From Actinomadura barringtoniae (lineage in GTDB: Bacteria > Actinomycetota > Actinomycetes > Streptosporangiales > Streptosporangiaceae): a stretch of DNA of 64,000 nucleotides. The stretch lies in the NCBI RefSeq assembly GCF_017573505.1, contig NZ_JAGEOJ010000002.1, forward strand, positions 124,001-188,000, given 5' to 3'. The notes beneath the pieces were generated by a model that was given only the letters and a program-made list of their open reading frames with translations, searched no databases and had not been told where the DNA came from. The first letter of the stretch is position 1. The number at the start of each line of letters is the position of its first letter. The position numbers and the translations under genes are program-made. Positions 24,741 through 33,263 of this stretch are shown in pieces.

Positions 24741-26968
24741 GACGGCCTCAGCACGAGCTCAAGGTCGCGGAGCTCCGCGAACGGCTCACCGTCGCCGGTC
24801 GCCAGCGCGACATGGCACTGCGCGTGGTCCCCGTTCGCCGGAACGGCACGGACCGTACAGCTGAACCCGCCGTCGGCCGAGCCGACGCGGTACGCGCGGA
24901 ACTCCCCCAGCGCCATCGGCAGGGTCGCGCCGCCGAGCAGGGCCTCGGCCCACACGACCGCGAGCTGCAACGCGCCGTCGATCGCCGCCGGGTCGGTCTG
25001 CCAGTCGCCGTCCTGCCAGCCCAGGTCGCCGAGACCGATGACCGAGCCGCGAGCACCGGCCGACGACATGCCGTCTATACGGGTCAGCGACTGGAACAGC
25101 GGCCCGTGGAACAGCGTCTCGCCGTCGTAGATCTCTTCTCTGCGCGAGGGTTCGAGACCTTCCAGCGGGTGCTGTGCCTCCATCGGCTGGGGCTCGGGCT
25201 CGATCCGCGCCCGGTAGTGCGGGTGCTTCCCGTCGCCGTGCAGTTCGGCGACGGCTCCGCCTGCGGACCCCGACAGGGTGAAGCCGTGCCCGGCCTCGTT
25301 CAGCTCGGGCAGTGGCGCGCCGCGCAGCACCCGGACGTCGCGCAGCACGACCTGTGCGGCGTCGGGGTGCCAGGAACGCGCCGCGCCGGTGAGCCACTCC
25401 AGCGCCTGCGCCATCGGCAGGACCGGAGTGCCCGCGATCACGTGGTCGGCCAGGTGCGGATGGCTCCGCGCGGTCACCGTGATCTGGGCCCGGATCGGCT
25501 CGTCCGGACGGCCGAGCGCCTCGGCGGAACGAGGCGAGCCGTCGGTGGCGCTGATCAGCACTCGGGAGCCCCGGCCGGCGGTGAGTTCCGCGACGAAGGC
25601 CTCCGCGCCCTCGGCCTGCGGCAGCAGCGGTACGCCCGCGCGGGTGAAGTGAGCGGCCAGCGCCGGTGTGACCATGCCGCCGTCCCACGGCCCCCAGGCG
25701 ATCGAGCTGACGTGGCATTCGGGACGACGCGCCGCCTCCGCCGACGCCACGTGGGCGAGGACCTCGTTGGCCATCGCGTAGTCGCTCTGGCCCTGGTTGC
25801 CGAACGTTCCCGCGACGGAGGAGAAGACGCACAGGGTGGTCAGCGGGTCCTTGGAGGTGGCCTCCAGCAACGTGGACAGGCCCACGGCCTTGGTGTCGAA
25901 GACCCCGTCGAACTGGGCGTCGGTCTTCTCCGCCATGTAGCGGTCGGCGAGACGGCCGGCGGCGTGCACCACGGCGGTGATCGGCCCCCAGTCGGCCCGT
26001 ACCTCCTCCAGCGCCATGGACAGTGCCCCGGCGTCGGTGGCGTCCACGGACAGGTAGCGGGCGGGCGAACCCGCCTCCGCGAGCGCCGCGAGCGTGCCGC
26101 GGATCTCGCGTACCGCCATGATCTGGCGCACCCGCGCGGCCAGCTTCGCGGGCGACACCGGCCCGTCAGCGAGCCGTGCCAGCTCTCGGGTGAGGGTCTG
26201 CTCGTCCGCGTCCTGCGGCAGGCCGGGTGGCTCGTCCGCCAGTTCGGTCCTGCCCAGCAGGGCGAGGCGGGGCTTGCACACCCGGGCCAGTTCGATCAGG
26301 GCGGCGGCGGTGACGCCTCGCGCTCCGCCGGTGACGACCATCACCGAGTCCGGCCCGATCCTGCCCCGGCCGGCCGGCTCGGGCTGGGCGGGCTCCAACT
26401 CTGCGGGCCTGGGACGCGGCGTCACCCGCGTACCGTCGGAACGCAGCCCGACGTCCAGCAACGGGCCGCCCCGCAGCAGTTCCGCCGTGATGGCCTCGGC
26501 CAGTTCGCCGGAGGTACGTTCCGCCCTGGCGCAGTCGATCGCCTTGACCGCCGCCTGCGGCCACTCCTTAGCGGCGGTCCTGGCCAGGGCCGCGAACCCG
26601 CCGACCCAGGCCCGCTCCCCCGTACCGGCCAGCCCGAAGTCACCGCCGGTGTCCTGAACGGTGACGAACAGGCCGCCCGCGCTGCCGAGCGTCGGCGCGA
26701 GCCGCCGGGCCAGCTGGAAGGCCGTGCGCTGGTGCCGGAACCCGTCCGCCGGTTCGGCGACCCGGGCCATCCCGCCGAGCAGCACGACTCCCCCGGCGTC
26801 GTCGGGAACCTCCTCGCAGTAGCCGATCGGCATCGCCGACACGCCCTGTGCCTGCAGCAGCTCGGCGAGCAGACCGGCGAGCCCGGCCCCCTCGTCCACG
26901 ATGAACAGCCGGGCGTCGCTCAGGCCGTACATCGTCAGCCCGGTGGGCGGTGCCGGGGCCGCGACCAT
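24737..26968 (-). CDS. PUFA-synthase-type ketoreductase plus dehydratase protein
   Basis: This 743-residue protein carries a KR and a DH. The KR has Rossmann motif VVTGGARGVTA (about 211-221), FSSVAGTFGNQGQSDYAMANE with catalytic Tyr397, and a PfaA-like structural half before it. The hotdog DH starts near 500, with HVIAGTPVLP (His509) as the HxxxGxxxxP motif and IDGALQLAVVW as the catalytic Asp/Gln segment. In PfaA these domains follow the tandem ACPs on one chain; here they form a separate polypeptide after a 59-base gap. The ATG has GGAG directly against it, so the true start may differ. The stop overlaps the next gene as ATGA. Confidence 0.78.
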   Translation of the reverse strand: MVAAPAPPTGLTMYGLSDARLFIVDEGAGLAGLLAELLQAQGVSAMPIGYCEEVPDDAGGVVLLGGMARVAEPADGFRHQRTAFQLARRLAPTLGSAGGLFVTVQDTGGDFGLAGTGERAWVGGFAALARTAAKEWPQAAVKAIDCARAERTSGELAEAITAELLRGGPLLDVGLRSDGTRVTPRPRPAELEPAQPEPAGRGRIGPDSVMVVTGGARGVTAAALIELARVCKPRLALLGRTELADEPPGLPQDADEQTLTRELARLADGPVSPAKLAARVRQIMAVREIRGTLAALAEAGSPARYLSVDATDAGALSMALEEVRADWGPITAVVHAAGRLADRYMAEKTDAQFDGVFDTKAVGLSTLLEATSKDPLTTLCVFSSVAGTFGNQGQSDYAMANEVLAHVASAEAARRPECHVSSIAWGPWDGGMVTPALAAHFTRAGVPLLPQAEGAEAFVAELTAGRGSRVLISATDGSPRSAEALGRPDEPIRAQITVTARSHPHLADHVIAGTPVLPMAQALEWLTGAARSWHPDAAQVVLRDVRVLRGAPLPELNEAGHGFTLSGSAGGAVAELHGDGKHPHYRARIEPEPQPMEAQHPLEGLEPSRREEIYDGETLFHGPLFQSLTRIDGMSSAGARGSVIGLGDLGWQDGDWQTDPAAIDGALQLAVVWAEALLGGATLPMALGEFRAYRVGSADGGFSCTVRAVPANGDHAQCHVALATGDGEPFAELRDLELVLRPS

Positions 26969-27027
26969 CTCCTGCCGGAGGACACGGTCGGCGGCCGGGG
27001 TCTCCGCGGCGCGTTCGGGCTGCGCCG

Positions 27028-30000
27028 CTAGGGGGCTTTTCCCGGCACCACCGCCGTCTGGAGCCGGTCGATGATCTGCCGCAGGGTCCGCAGTGAGCCC
27101 AGCTCGGCCGCGGGGACGTCCAGGTCGCCCAGCTTCCCCTTGACCCCGGAGAAGATCTCGACCCGCTTGATCGAGTCGATGCCCAGGTCGGCCTCCACCT
27201 CCATGTCCGGGTCCAGCATCTCCACCGGGTAGCCGGTCCGGTCGGCCACCACCGCCATCAGCACGGCCGCCGGATCGGGGCCGTTCTTGCTGGTCCGCAC
27301 GGGCGGGGCCGGCGCCTCCGAAGGCGCCGGTGGCGCTGGAGCGGGGATGGCGGGCGCCGATACGGCCGGAGCCTGGACGGCCGGTGTCGCGGTCTTGGCG
27401 GCGGGCGCCGGAGCGAGCATGTCGGCGGCGGGCCGCGGCGGCTGCGCGGGTACGAGCGGCGCGAGCACCGTCTCGTCGCTGAGCGCCTGCTGAGAGAACT
27501 GAAGGAACGCCAGGTGGGCATCCGTCATCAGGCGTTGGTAGTCGGCATGCGTGTCGCCGGCGCGACGCAGAATCTCATCCCGGGCAGTCATCGGTTCTCC
27601 TTCGGTGGCTTCCAGGTCCGGGGCCGTCTCCCGCTGCTCGGGGACGGGCTCCGGTGTGACGCTTGGGTCCGGCACGGGCGGCAGCGTCCCGATGGCCGGT
27701 GGGTAGGGGCGGTCGCGGTTGCCGCCGTCGATCCTGACGGCCAGCCTCGGCGCCGGCGCGGCGGGCCGAACGGGCCCGTACGGCTGCCAGTGCGCCGCCC
27801 AGTCGAGCGCGAGACCGTGCACGGCCAGCCGGCCGAGCCCCTGGTACAGGGCGTTCATGCCGTCCCGGCCCGCGCGGTCGAGCGAGACCGCCAGGTGGGG
27901 CCGGTCCGCCAGGACCCGCTTGACCAGGCCGGTCAGCGGGCCGGACGCGCCGACCTCGACGAAGGTGCGGACGCCCGCCGCGTACATCGCCTCGATCTGC
28001 TCGGCGAACAGCACGGGCGAGGCGAGGTGGCCGCTGATCCGCGAACGGATCTCGTCCGGGTCGGCCGGGTAGAGGCTCGCGTCCGCGTTGGCGTAGACGT
28101 CGAGCGCGGGCGCACCGACCTCGACCGTGCCGAGGAAGGCGGCGAACGGCTCGCAGGCCGAGGCGACCAGCGGGCTGTGGAACGCGGCCGCGGCGCGCAG
28201 CTTGGTGGTGGACACCTGACGGCGTGCCAGGTGCGCCGCCATCGACTCCAGCCCGTCGAGCGAGCCGGACAGGATCGTCTGCTCGGGTGCGTTGCTGTTG
28301 GCGATCCACACCTCGGGCACGCCGCTCGCGGCCAGCTCGGCCTCGGTCTCCTCGCGGGAGAGCGCGACCGCGAGCATCCCGCCCGGACGCTGGGCGGCGT
28401 CGCGCATCAGCTCGCCCCGGCGGCGCGCGATCCGCATCAGGGTGGCGGCGTCGTACGCCCCGGCGACCTGCAGCGCGACCAGCTCGCCGAAGCTGTGGCC
28501 GCCCACGCAGTCGGGCGTGAGGCCGAGCTCGGTGAGCACCGCGTACAGGGACAGGCTGTGCGCGGCGAGCGCGGGCTGCGCCCACTCGGTGGCGGTCACG
28601 CGGTCCTGCTGGCCGGCTCGGTCCTCGGGCGTGAACGCGGGCGGCGGGAACACGACCCGGTGCAGCGGCTCGCCGCCCAACTCCAGCGTGCCGAGCTCGT
28701 CCCAGACGCGGCGGGCGGCGGGCAGTTCGACCGCGACCGAGGCGCCCATGCCGGGATACTGCGCGCCCTGGCCGGGGAACAGGAACGCGACCTTCCCCCG
28801 GTCCGGCGTGCCGGTGGCGTAGTGCACACCCGGGCCGCCCAGGGACGCGAGGCGTTCGCGCAGGGTCTCCAGGCCGTCGGCCACCACGGCCAGCCGGTGC
28901 GCGGCGGCCGGGTCGAAGCTCTCCTGGCTGGCGCGCGCGAGCGTCACCAGATCGTTCGCCTCGCCGGCCTCCCGCATCCGCTCGCGCAGCCGGGCCTCAG
29001 ACTCGGCGCTCAGCAGCACGAGCTCGGCGGGCGAGGTCCTGATCCGGTACGGGCGGCGGCCCTTCTTGCCCGCGTACTCCTCGACGGTCAGGTGGTAGTT
29101 GCTGCCGCCGAACCCGAAGCTCGACACCGCGGCGCGGCGCGGGTGGGCGGCGTCCTGGATCCAGGGCCGGGTCTCGGTGTTGACGTAGAACGGGCTGGTC
29201 TCGACGGCGAGATCGGGGTTGGGCCGGTCCACCTTGATCGTGCCGGGCAGCACCCCGTGGTGCAGCGCGAGGATCGCCTTCAGCAGCCCGGCCGCTCCGG
29301 CCGCGCCCTTGGCGTGGCCGATCTGCGACTTGACCGAACCGAGCGCGCACCACTGACCGGAGCCGGTTTCCGCGGCCGCCTCGGAGAAGACCGAACGCAG
29401 CGCGGAGAACTCGGCCTTGTCGCCCGCCCGGGTGCCGGTGCCGTGCGCCTCGACCAGCCCGACGGTCTCCGGCCCATACCCGGCGAACTCGTAGGCGCGG
29501 CGCAGCGCCCGCTGCTGGCCCTCGGGAAGCGGCGCGTAGATCGCGTTGCTCCGGCCGTCCGAGGACGTGCCGAGCCCGGTGATCACCGAGTAGATCTGGT
29601 CGCCGTCGCGTTCGGCGTCGGCCAGCCGCTTCAGCGCGAACATCACGATGCCCTCGCCGAGGATCGTTCCGTCGGCGGCGTCGGAGAACGGGCGGCAGTC
29701 CCCCGTGCGCGACAGCGCCGGAGTCTTGCTGAAGCACAGGAACAGGAGTTCGTCGTTGACCGTGTCGATGCCGCCCGCCAGGACCAGGTCCGCGCGGCCG
29801 ACCGACAGTTCGTCCACCGCGGTCGACAGCGCGGCCAGCGAGCTGGCGCACGCGGCGTCGGTGGTGTGGTTGGTCCCGTGGAGGTCGAACCGGTTGGCGA
29901 TCCGTCCGGCCGCGACGTTCGGCAGCAGGCCGGGGAAGCTCGCCTCCTGCCACGGCACGAACGTGTCGGAGATGTTCTGGCAGACCTCCTGCGCCTGCGA

Positions 30001-30468
30001 TTCCGGCACGCCCGCCGCACGGAGTCCCGCCAGCCAGTGCGGGCGCGCGTTCCGAGCCGCCATGTGCGCGGCCAGCGGCAGGTAGCCGGTCGCCCCGAGG
30101 ATCACGCTGATCCGGTCCCGGTCCAGCTCGCCGGTGCCGCCCGCGTCCGCCAGCACCTGGTCGGCGACCATCAACGCGAGCAACTGCGAGGAGTCGGTGG
30201 CCTGCATCGTGCTCGGCGGGATGCCGTACGCGAGCGGGTCGAAGTCGACCCTCGGCAGGAAGCCGCCGCGCTTGGCGTAGGTCCGGTCGGGCGCCTGCGG
30301 ATCGGGGTCGTAGTAGTCGTCGACCAGCCAGCGGTCGGCGGGCACCTCGCGGATCTGGTCCGTCCCGGCGAGGATCATCCGCCAGGACGCTTCCACGTCG
30401 GCGGCGCCGGGCAGGATCGCGCCGACGCCCACGACGGCGATCGGCTGTGGTCTGGGCTTCCTCGTCAT
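27028..30468 (-). CDS. PUFA-synthase-type KS-AT-ACP (PfaA-like, single ACP)
   Basis: ATG at 30468 has AAGGAG six bases upstream and gives 1146 residues. The ketosynthase (about 8-470) has Cys207 in DAACASS, His342 in EAHGTGT and His385 in QIGHAKG. The acyltransferase (about 560-870) has Ser659 in GGHSFGE and the AFHSP signature, favouring malonyl-CoA. An Ala/Pro-rich linker (about 1000-1065) leads to one carrier domain with Ser1099 in ADLGIDSIKRVEI, the exact signature of PUFA-synthase ACPs. Marine PfaA proteins carry several ACPs in tandem; here there is one. No phosphopantetheinyl transferase is in the window. It should build a fatty or polyene chain with the KR, DH and PfaD proteins. Confidence 0.88.
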   Translation of the reverse strand: MTRKPRPQPIAVVGVGAILPGAADVEASWRMILAGTDQIREVPADRWLVDDYYDPDPQAPDRTYAKRGGFLPRVDFDPLAYGIPPSTMQATDSSQLLALMVADQVLADAGGTGELDRDRISVILGATGYLPLAAHMAARNARPHWLAGLRAAGVPESQAQEVCQNISDTFVPWQEASFPGLLPNVAAGRIANRFDLHGTNHTTDAACASSLAALSTAVDELSVGRADLVLAGGIDTVNDELLFLCFSKTPALSRTGDCRPFSDAADGTILGEGIVMFALKRLADAERDGDQIYSVITGLGTSSDGRSNAIYAPLPEGQQRALRRAYEFAGYGPETVGLVEAHGTGTRAGDKAEFSALRSVFSEAAAETGSGQWCALGSVKSQIGHAKGAAGAAGLLKAILALHHGVLPGTIKVDRPNPDLAVETSPFYVNTETRPWIQDAAHPRRAAVSSFGFGGSNYHLTVEEYAGKKGRRPYRIRTSPAELVLLSAESEARLRERMREAGEANDLVTLARASQESFDPAAAHRLAVVADGLETLRERLASLGGPGVHYATGTPDRGKVAFLFPGQGAQYPGMGASVAVELPAARRVWDELGTLELGGEPLHRVVFPPPAFTPEDRAGQQDRVTATEWAQPALAAHSLSLYAVLTELGLTPDCVGGHSFGELVALQVAGAYDAATLMRIARRRGELMRDAAQRPGGMLAVALSREETEAELAASGVPEVWIANSNAPEQTILSGSLDGLESMAAHLARRQVSTTKLRAAAAFHSPLVASACEPFAAFLGTVEVGAPALDVYANADASLYPADPDEIRSRISGHLASPVLFAEQIEAMYAAGVRTFVEVGASGPLTGLVKRVLADRPHLAVSLDRAGRDGMNALYQGLGRLAVHGLALDWAAHWQPYGPVRPAAPAPRLAVRIDGGNRDRPYPPAIGTLPPVPDPSVTPEPVPEQRETAPDLEATEGEPMTARDEILRRAGDTHADYQRLMTDAHLAFLQFSQQALSDETVLAPLVPAQPPRPAADMLAPAPAAKTATPAVQAPAVSAPAIPAPAPPAPSEAPAPPVRTSKNGPDPAAVLMAVVADRTGYPVEMLDPDMEVEADLGIDSIKRVEIFSGVKGKLGDLDVPAAELGSLRTLRQIIDRLQTAVVPGKAP

Positions 30469-30478
30469 GACCGGCTCC

Positions 30479-32131
30479 TTAGTCGAGCGGGCGGGGCTCG
30501 TAGGCGAACGCCGCATGAGGGACGGCCACGCCGTGGGTGCGCAGCTGCTGGGCGCGGGTGATCACCGCGGCGCCCTCGAGGAGGTTGCGGGCGATCTGCA
30601 CGACCGACCGGTCGGCGGGTTCGGCCAGGAAGCCGCCGGCCGCCCAGTCGTTGAACGCCCCCATCGCCGGTCCGCACCAGATCTGGTAGTCCGTGCGGCG
30701 CGTGCCGTCGTTCTGGACCGCCCAGCGGCTGGACATCCCGAGGTACCAGCGGAACACCAACGCCATCTGGTGGCGCGGGTCCCGTTCGGCCTTGGCGATC
30801 TGCTCGGGCTCGCGGTCCAGCCAGAACGCCCTGGTCCCGGCCCACACGTCGGCGTAGGACGCGCGGAGCTGGGTGCGTTCGATCTTGGCCCGGGTCTGTT
30901 CCGGCACCTCGTCCCAGGACCCGTAGGAGGTGTAGACCTGGTGCAGCTGGGCGGCCCTGAAGGCGAACATCGTGCCCCGGCGCAGCACCTGCAGCTTCAC
31001 GCCGAGCTCGAACATGTCGGCCGCCGGGGCCATCACCACGTCGGCCATGCCCGCGCCGCTCAGCATGGCCTTGCCGTCCTCGGACATGCCCGACTCGACG
31101 CTCGCCTGGTTGATCGAGCCGGTGACCACGTACGCGGCGCCGAGCGCGAAGGCGGCGGCGACCGCGCCCGGCGTTCCGAGCCCGCCCGCCGCGCCGACCC
31201 GGATCGGCCGGTCGTAGCGGTGCTCCTTCGCCAGCCTGGCGCGGAGCGCGAGCATGATCGGCAGCACGACGGTGAGCGCGCGGTTGTCGGTGTGCCCGCC
31301 GCTGTCGGCCTCGACCGTGATGTCCTCGGCCACCGGCACCGACGCGGCCAGCTCGGCCTCGGCCTCGGTGAGGTGGCCGCGTTCGACGAGGGCACGCAGC
31401 AGGTGCGCCGGGGCGGGCCGCATGAACTGCTCGGCCACCTCGGGCCTGGACACCTTGGCGAACAGCCGGGTCCTGCGCCGCACCCTGCCACCGGGATCCC
31501 GGGTCAGACCGTGCGCGGCCAGCCGTACGACGGCGGGCGTGAGCTCCATGAACGCCGACGCCGACACGGCGGGCACCTCGGCCGCCAGCAGCAGCGCGGC
31601 GACGGCCTCTTCGGTGGCGGGTTCCGCCGGGGAGTGGATGAGGTTCACGCCCCAGTTGGTCCGGCCGGGCAGGGCCGCCTTCAGCTCGGCGACGGCCTGC
31701 TCCACCCGTTCCACGGACAGCCCACCCGCGCCGAAGAAACCGAGCATGTCCGCGCGAGCCATCGCGATGACCATGGCCGTGGTGGCGATGCCGCCCGCCA
31801 TCTCGCCCGCGACATAGGGGAACCGGGCGCCGTGCGCCTCGTTGAAGGACCGGTCGCCCAGCCATTCGGGGTACAGCGCGGGAAGCATCCCGACGAGCCG
31901 GTGCCCTTCCGCGCCGTCGCCGGGTCCCTCCGCGGCGATTCCGGCAGTGATCGTTCCGCCGATGCCGACCCCGATGCCGTGGCCGGTGGTCGAGGCCACC
32001 AGGTGCAGCGGCTCCCGGATCCGTGCGGCGTACGCGGTGATCTGATCGCCGCGGAACACCGCGGGCCTGCCGTCCGGAACCCAGACCGTCGTCGTCCGGG
32101 CCGGTGATGGCGCGAGAACGTCCGTGCCCAT
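30479..32131 (-). CDS. pfaD: PfaD-family FMN enoyl reductase
   Basis: ATG at 32131 (GAGGGGG just upstream) gives 550 residues; a GTG 12 bases earlier is possible. The TIM-barrel FMN protein resembles 2-nitropropane dioxygenase/PfaD: FRGDQITAYAARIREPLHLV, GMLPALYPEWLGDRSFN, WGVNLIHSP, IRVGAAGGLGTPGAVAAAFALG and MVLVFRWYLGMSSRW. In PUFA and some trans-acting polyketide systems PfaD reduces the enoyl-ACP bond. It lies ten bases before the KS-AT-ACP gene, and its TAA runs into that gene's ribosome-binding site. This confirms the PUFA-synthase character of the cluster. Confidence 0.9.
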   Translation of the reverse strand: MGTDVLAPSPARTTTVWVPDGRPAVFRGDQITAYAARIREPLHLVASTTGHGIGVGIGGTITAGIAAEGPGDGAEGHRLVGMLPALYPEWLGDRSFNEAHGARFPYVAGEMAGGIATTAMVIAMARADMLGFFGAGGLSVERVEQAVAELKAALPGRTNWGVNLIHSPAEPATEEAVAALLLAAEVPAVSASAFMELTPAVVRLAAHGLTRDPGGRVRRRTRLFAKVSRPEVAEQFMRPAPAHLLRALVERGHLTEAEAELAASVPVAEDITVEADSGGHTDNRALTVVLPIMLALRARLAKEHRYDRPIRVGAAGGLGTPGAVAAAFALGAAYVVTGSINQASVESGMSEDGKAMLSGAGMADVVMAPAADMFELGVKLQVLRRGTMFAFRAAQLHQVYTSYGSWDEVPEQTRAKIERTQLRASYADVWAGTRAFWLDREPEQIAKAERDPRHQMALVFRWYLGMSSRWAVQNDGTRRTDYQIWCGPAMGAFNDWAAGGFLAEPADRSVVQIARNLLEGAAVITRAQQLRTHGVAVPHAAFAYEPRPLD

Positions 32132-32192
32132 CGTCCCCCTCACTTCTGGAAGTCACGATGAGGCTGTCATCAGGGCGCTGAAATGCCTCTGA

Positions 32193-32981
32193 TCAGCGGC
32201 TGACGAAACGCTGATCGAGATCGTCCAATTCGGAGGACTGGGTGAGGATGGCCTGCACCCTGCTCTGGATGCCCGGCCCGGGCACGATGCCGAGCCGTTC
32301 GGCCAGCTGGCGCCGGAGCCTGTCGTACACCGCGAGCGCCTGCGCCTGCCTGCCGCTGCGGTACAGAGCGAGCATGAGCAGATCCTGCAGCGCCTCTTCC
32401 AGCGGGTGCGCGGTGGCCAGTTCCTGCAGGTCCGGAATGACCTCCGCGTGCTCGCCGCGCCGCAGTCTGAGCTCGTACAGGTAGGTGACGGTGAGCAACC
32501 GGAGGTCCATCAGCACCGAGGCCGCGGCGGCGCAGATCGGTCCCTCGGCCGCGTCGAGCAGCGCCGGTCCCCGCCACAGCCGCAGCCCGCGTTCCAGCAG
32601 GTCGATCGCCTCTGACGGACTGCGCGACGGTTCGTAGGCCTGCCGCCGCAGCTCCTTGAACCGCAGGACGTCGACCTCGTCCGGAACGACCGCGAGGGCG
32701 TAGCCGCCGGGGGTCGCCGTGAGCCTTTCGCGTCCGGCGTCCTCCGGCTCCCAGGCGTCCAGGTACTTGCGCAGCCTGGACACGTGCGCGTGCAGCGCGT
32801 TCTCCACGTGGGCCGGCGGCTCCTGCGTCCAGAGCTCCTCGACCAGTTCGTCGAACCTGACCCCGTCGCCCGCCCGCAGTACGAGGACGGCGAACAGCCT
32901 GCGCAGGATCGCGCTCAGCCGGTCCCCCCGGCCTGGTCCGCCGACGATCTCGACGGGTCCGAGCAGGCGAATTTCGAGCAT
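32193..32981 (-). CDS. SARP/AfsR-type pathway activator
   Basis: ATG at 32981 (GGGAGAGG upstream) gives 262 residues; an in-frame upstream start is less likely. Residues 1-95 are an OmpR-like winged helix (LEIRLLGPVEIVGG, LFAVLVLRAGDGVRFDELVEELW, VSRLRKYL). Residues 100-250 are a bacterial transcriptional activator (BTAD) domain (EALQDLLMLALYRSGRQAQALAVYDRLR, GIVPGPGIQ). SARPs switch on antibiotic and polyketide clusters. Its position as first gene before PfaD makes it the cluster activator. No clear SARP heptamer repeats were recognised. Confidence 0.88.
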   Translation of the reverse strand: MLEIRLLGPVEIVGGPGRGDRLSAILRRLFAVLVLRAGDGVRFDELVEELWTQEPPAHVENALHAHVSRLRKYLDAWEPEDAGRERLTATPGGYALAVVPDEVDVLRFKELRRQAYEPSRSPSEAIDLLERGLRLWRGPALLDAAEGPICAAAASVLMDLRLLTVTYLYELRLRRGEHAEVIPDLQELATAHPLEEALQDLLMLALYRSGRQAQALAVYDRLRRQLAERLGIVPGPGIQSRVQAILTQSSELDDLDQRFVSR

Positions 32982-33263
32982 GACCTCTCCCAAAACAGAA
33001 GGTGGGGTTCGCTCGGGACGGCACACCGAGTCGGCAAGATCATATAAGTTTCTACGATCTCTGTTCAGGACGACACCTGGAACCGGCCGTCAAGCCTGCT
33101 CAGACGCCGACGACATTCTTCGCACATTTATCGAAGGCCACATTTTCCATTGACGCGGAAGCGCGATTATGTGGCCGACCGGAAAGACCTTCAGAGACGA
33201 GGGATTCCCTGGCATCGTCGGTGGCAAGGATGGGGTGTGACCCCCGGCCGGAGGAGGACCCCC
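32982..33263. promoter_or_regulatory. Divergent promoter region between SARP and acyl-CoA ligase genes
   Basis: 282 bases with lower GC than the surroundings (for example the AT-rich stretch at 33036-33065). It must hold the promoters of the SARP-led operon and of the ligase. No confident -35/-10 pairs or operators were identified. Confidence 0.45.

Noticed and set aside
27514..30561. A 1015-residue plus-strand open frame opposite the KS-AT-ACP gene
   Set aside because: Antisense shadow of a multidomain synthase with intact catalytic motifs; no domain in the plus-strand translation.
21721..33263. Modular type I or enediyne polyketide cluster
   Set aside because: The ACP motif, PfaD, FabA-type dehydratases and KR type are those of PUFA synthases; no thioesterase, docking domains or enediyne-specific genes are present.
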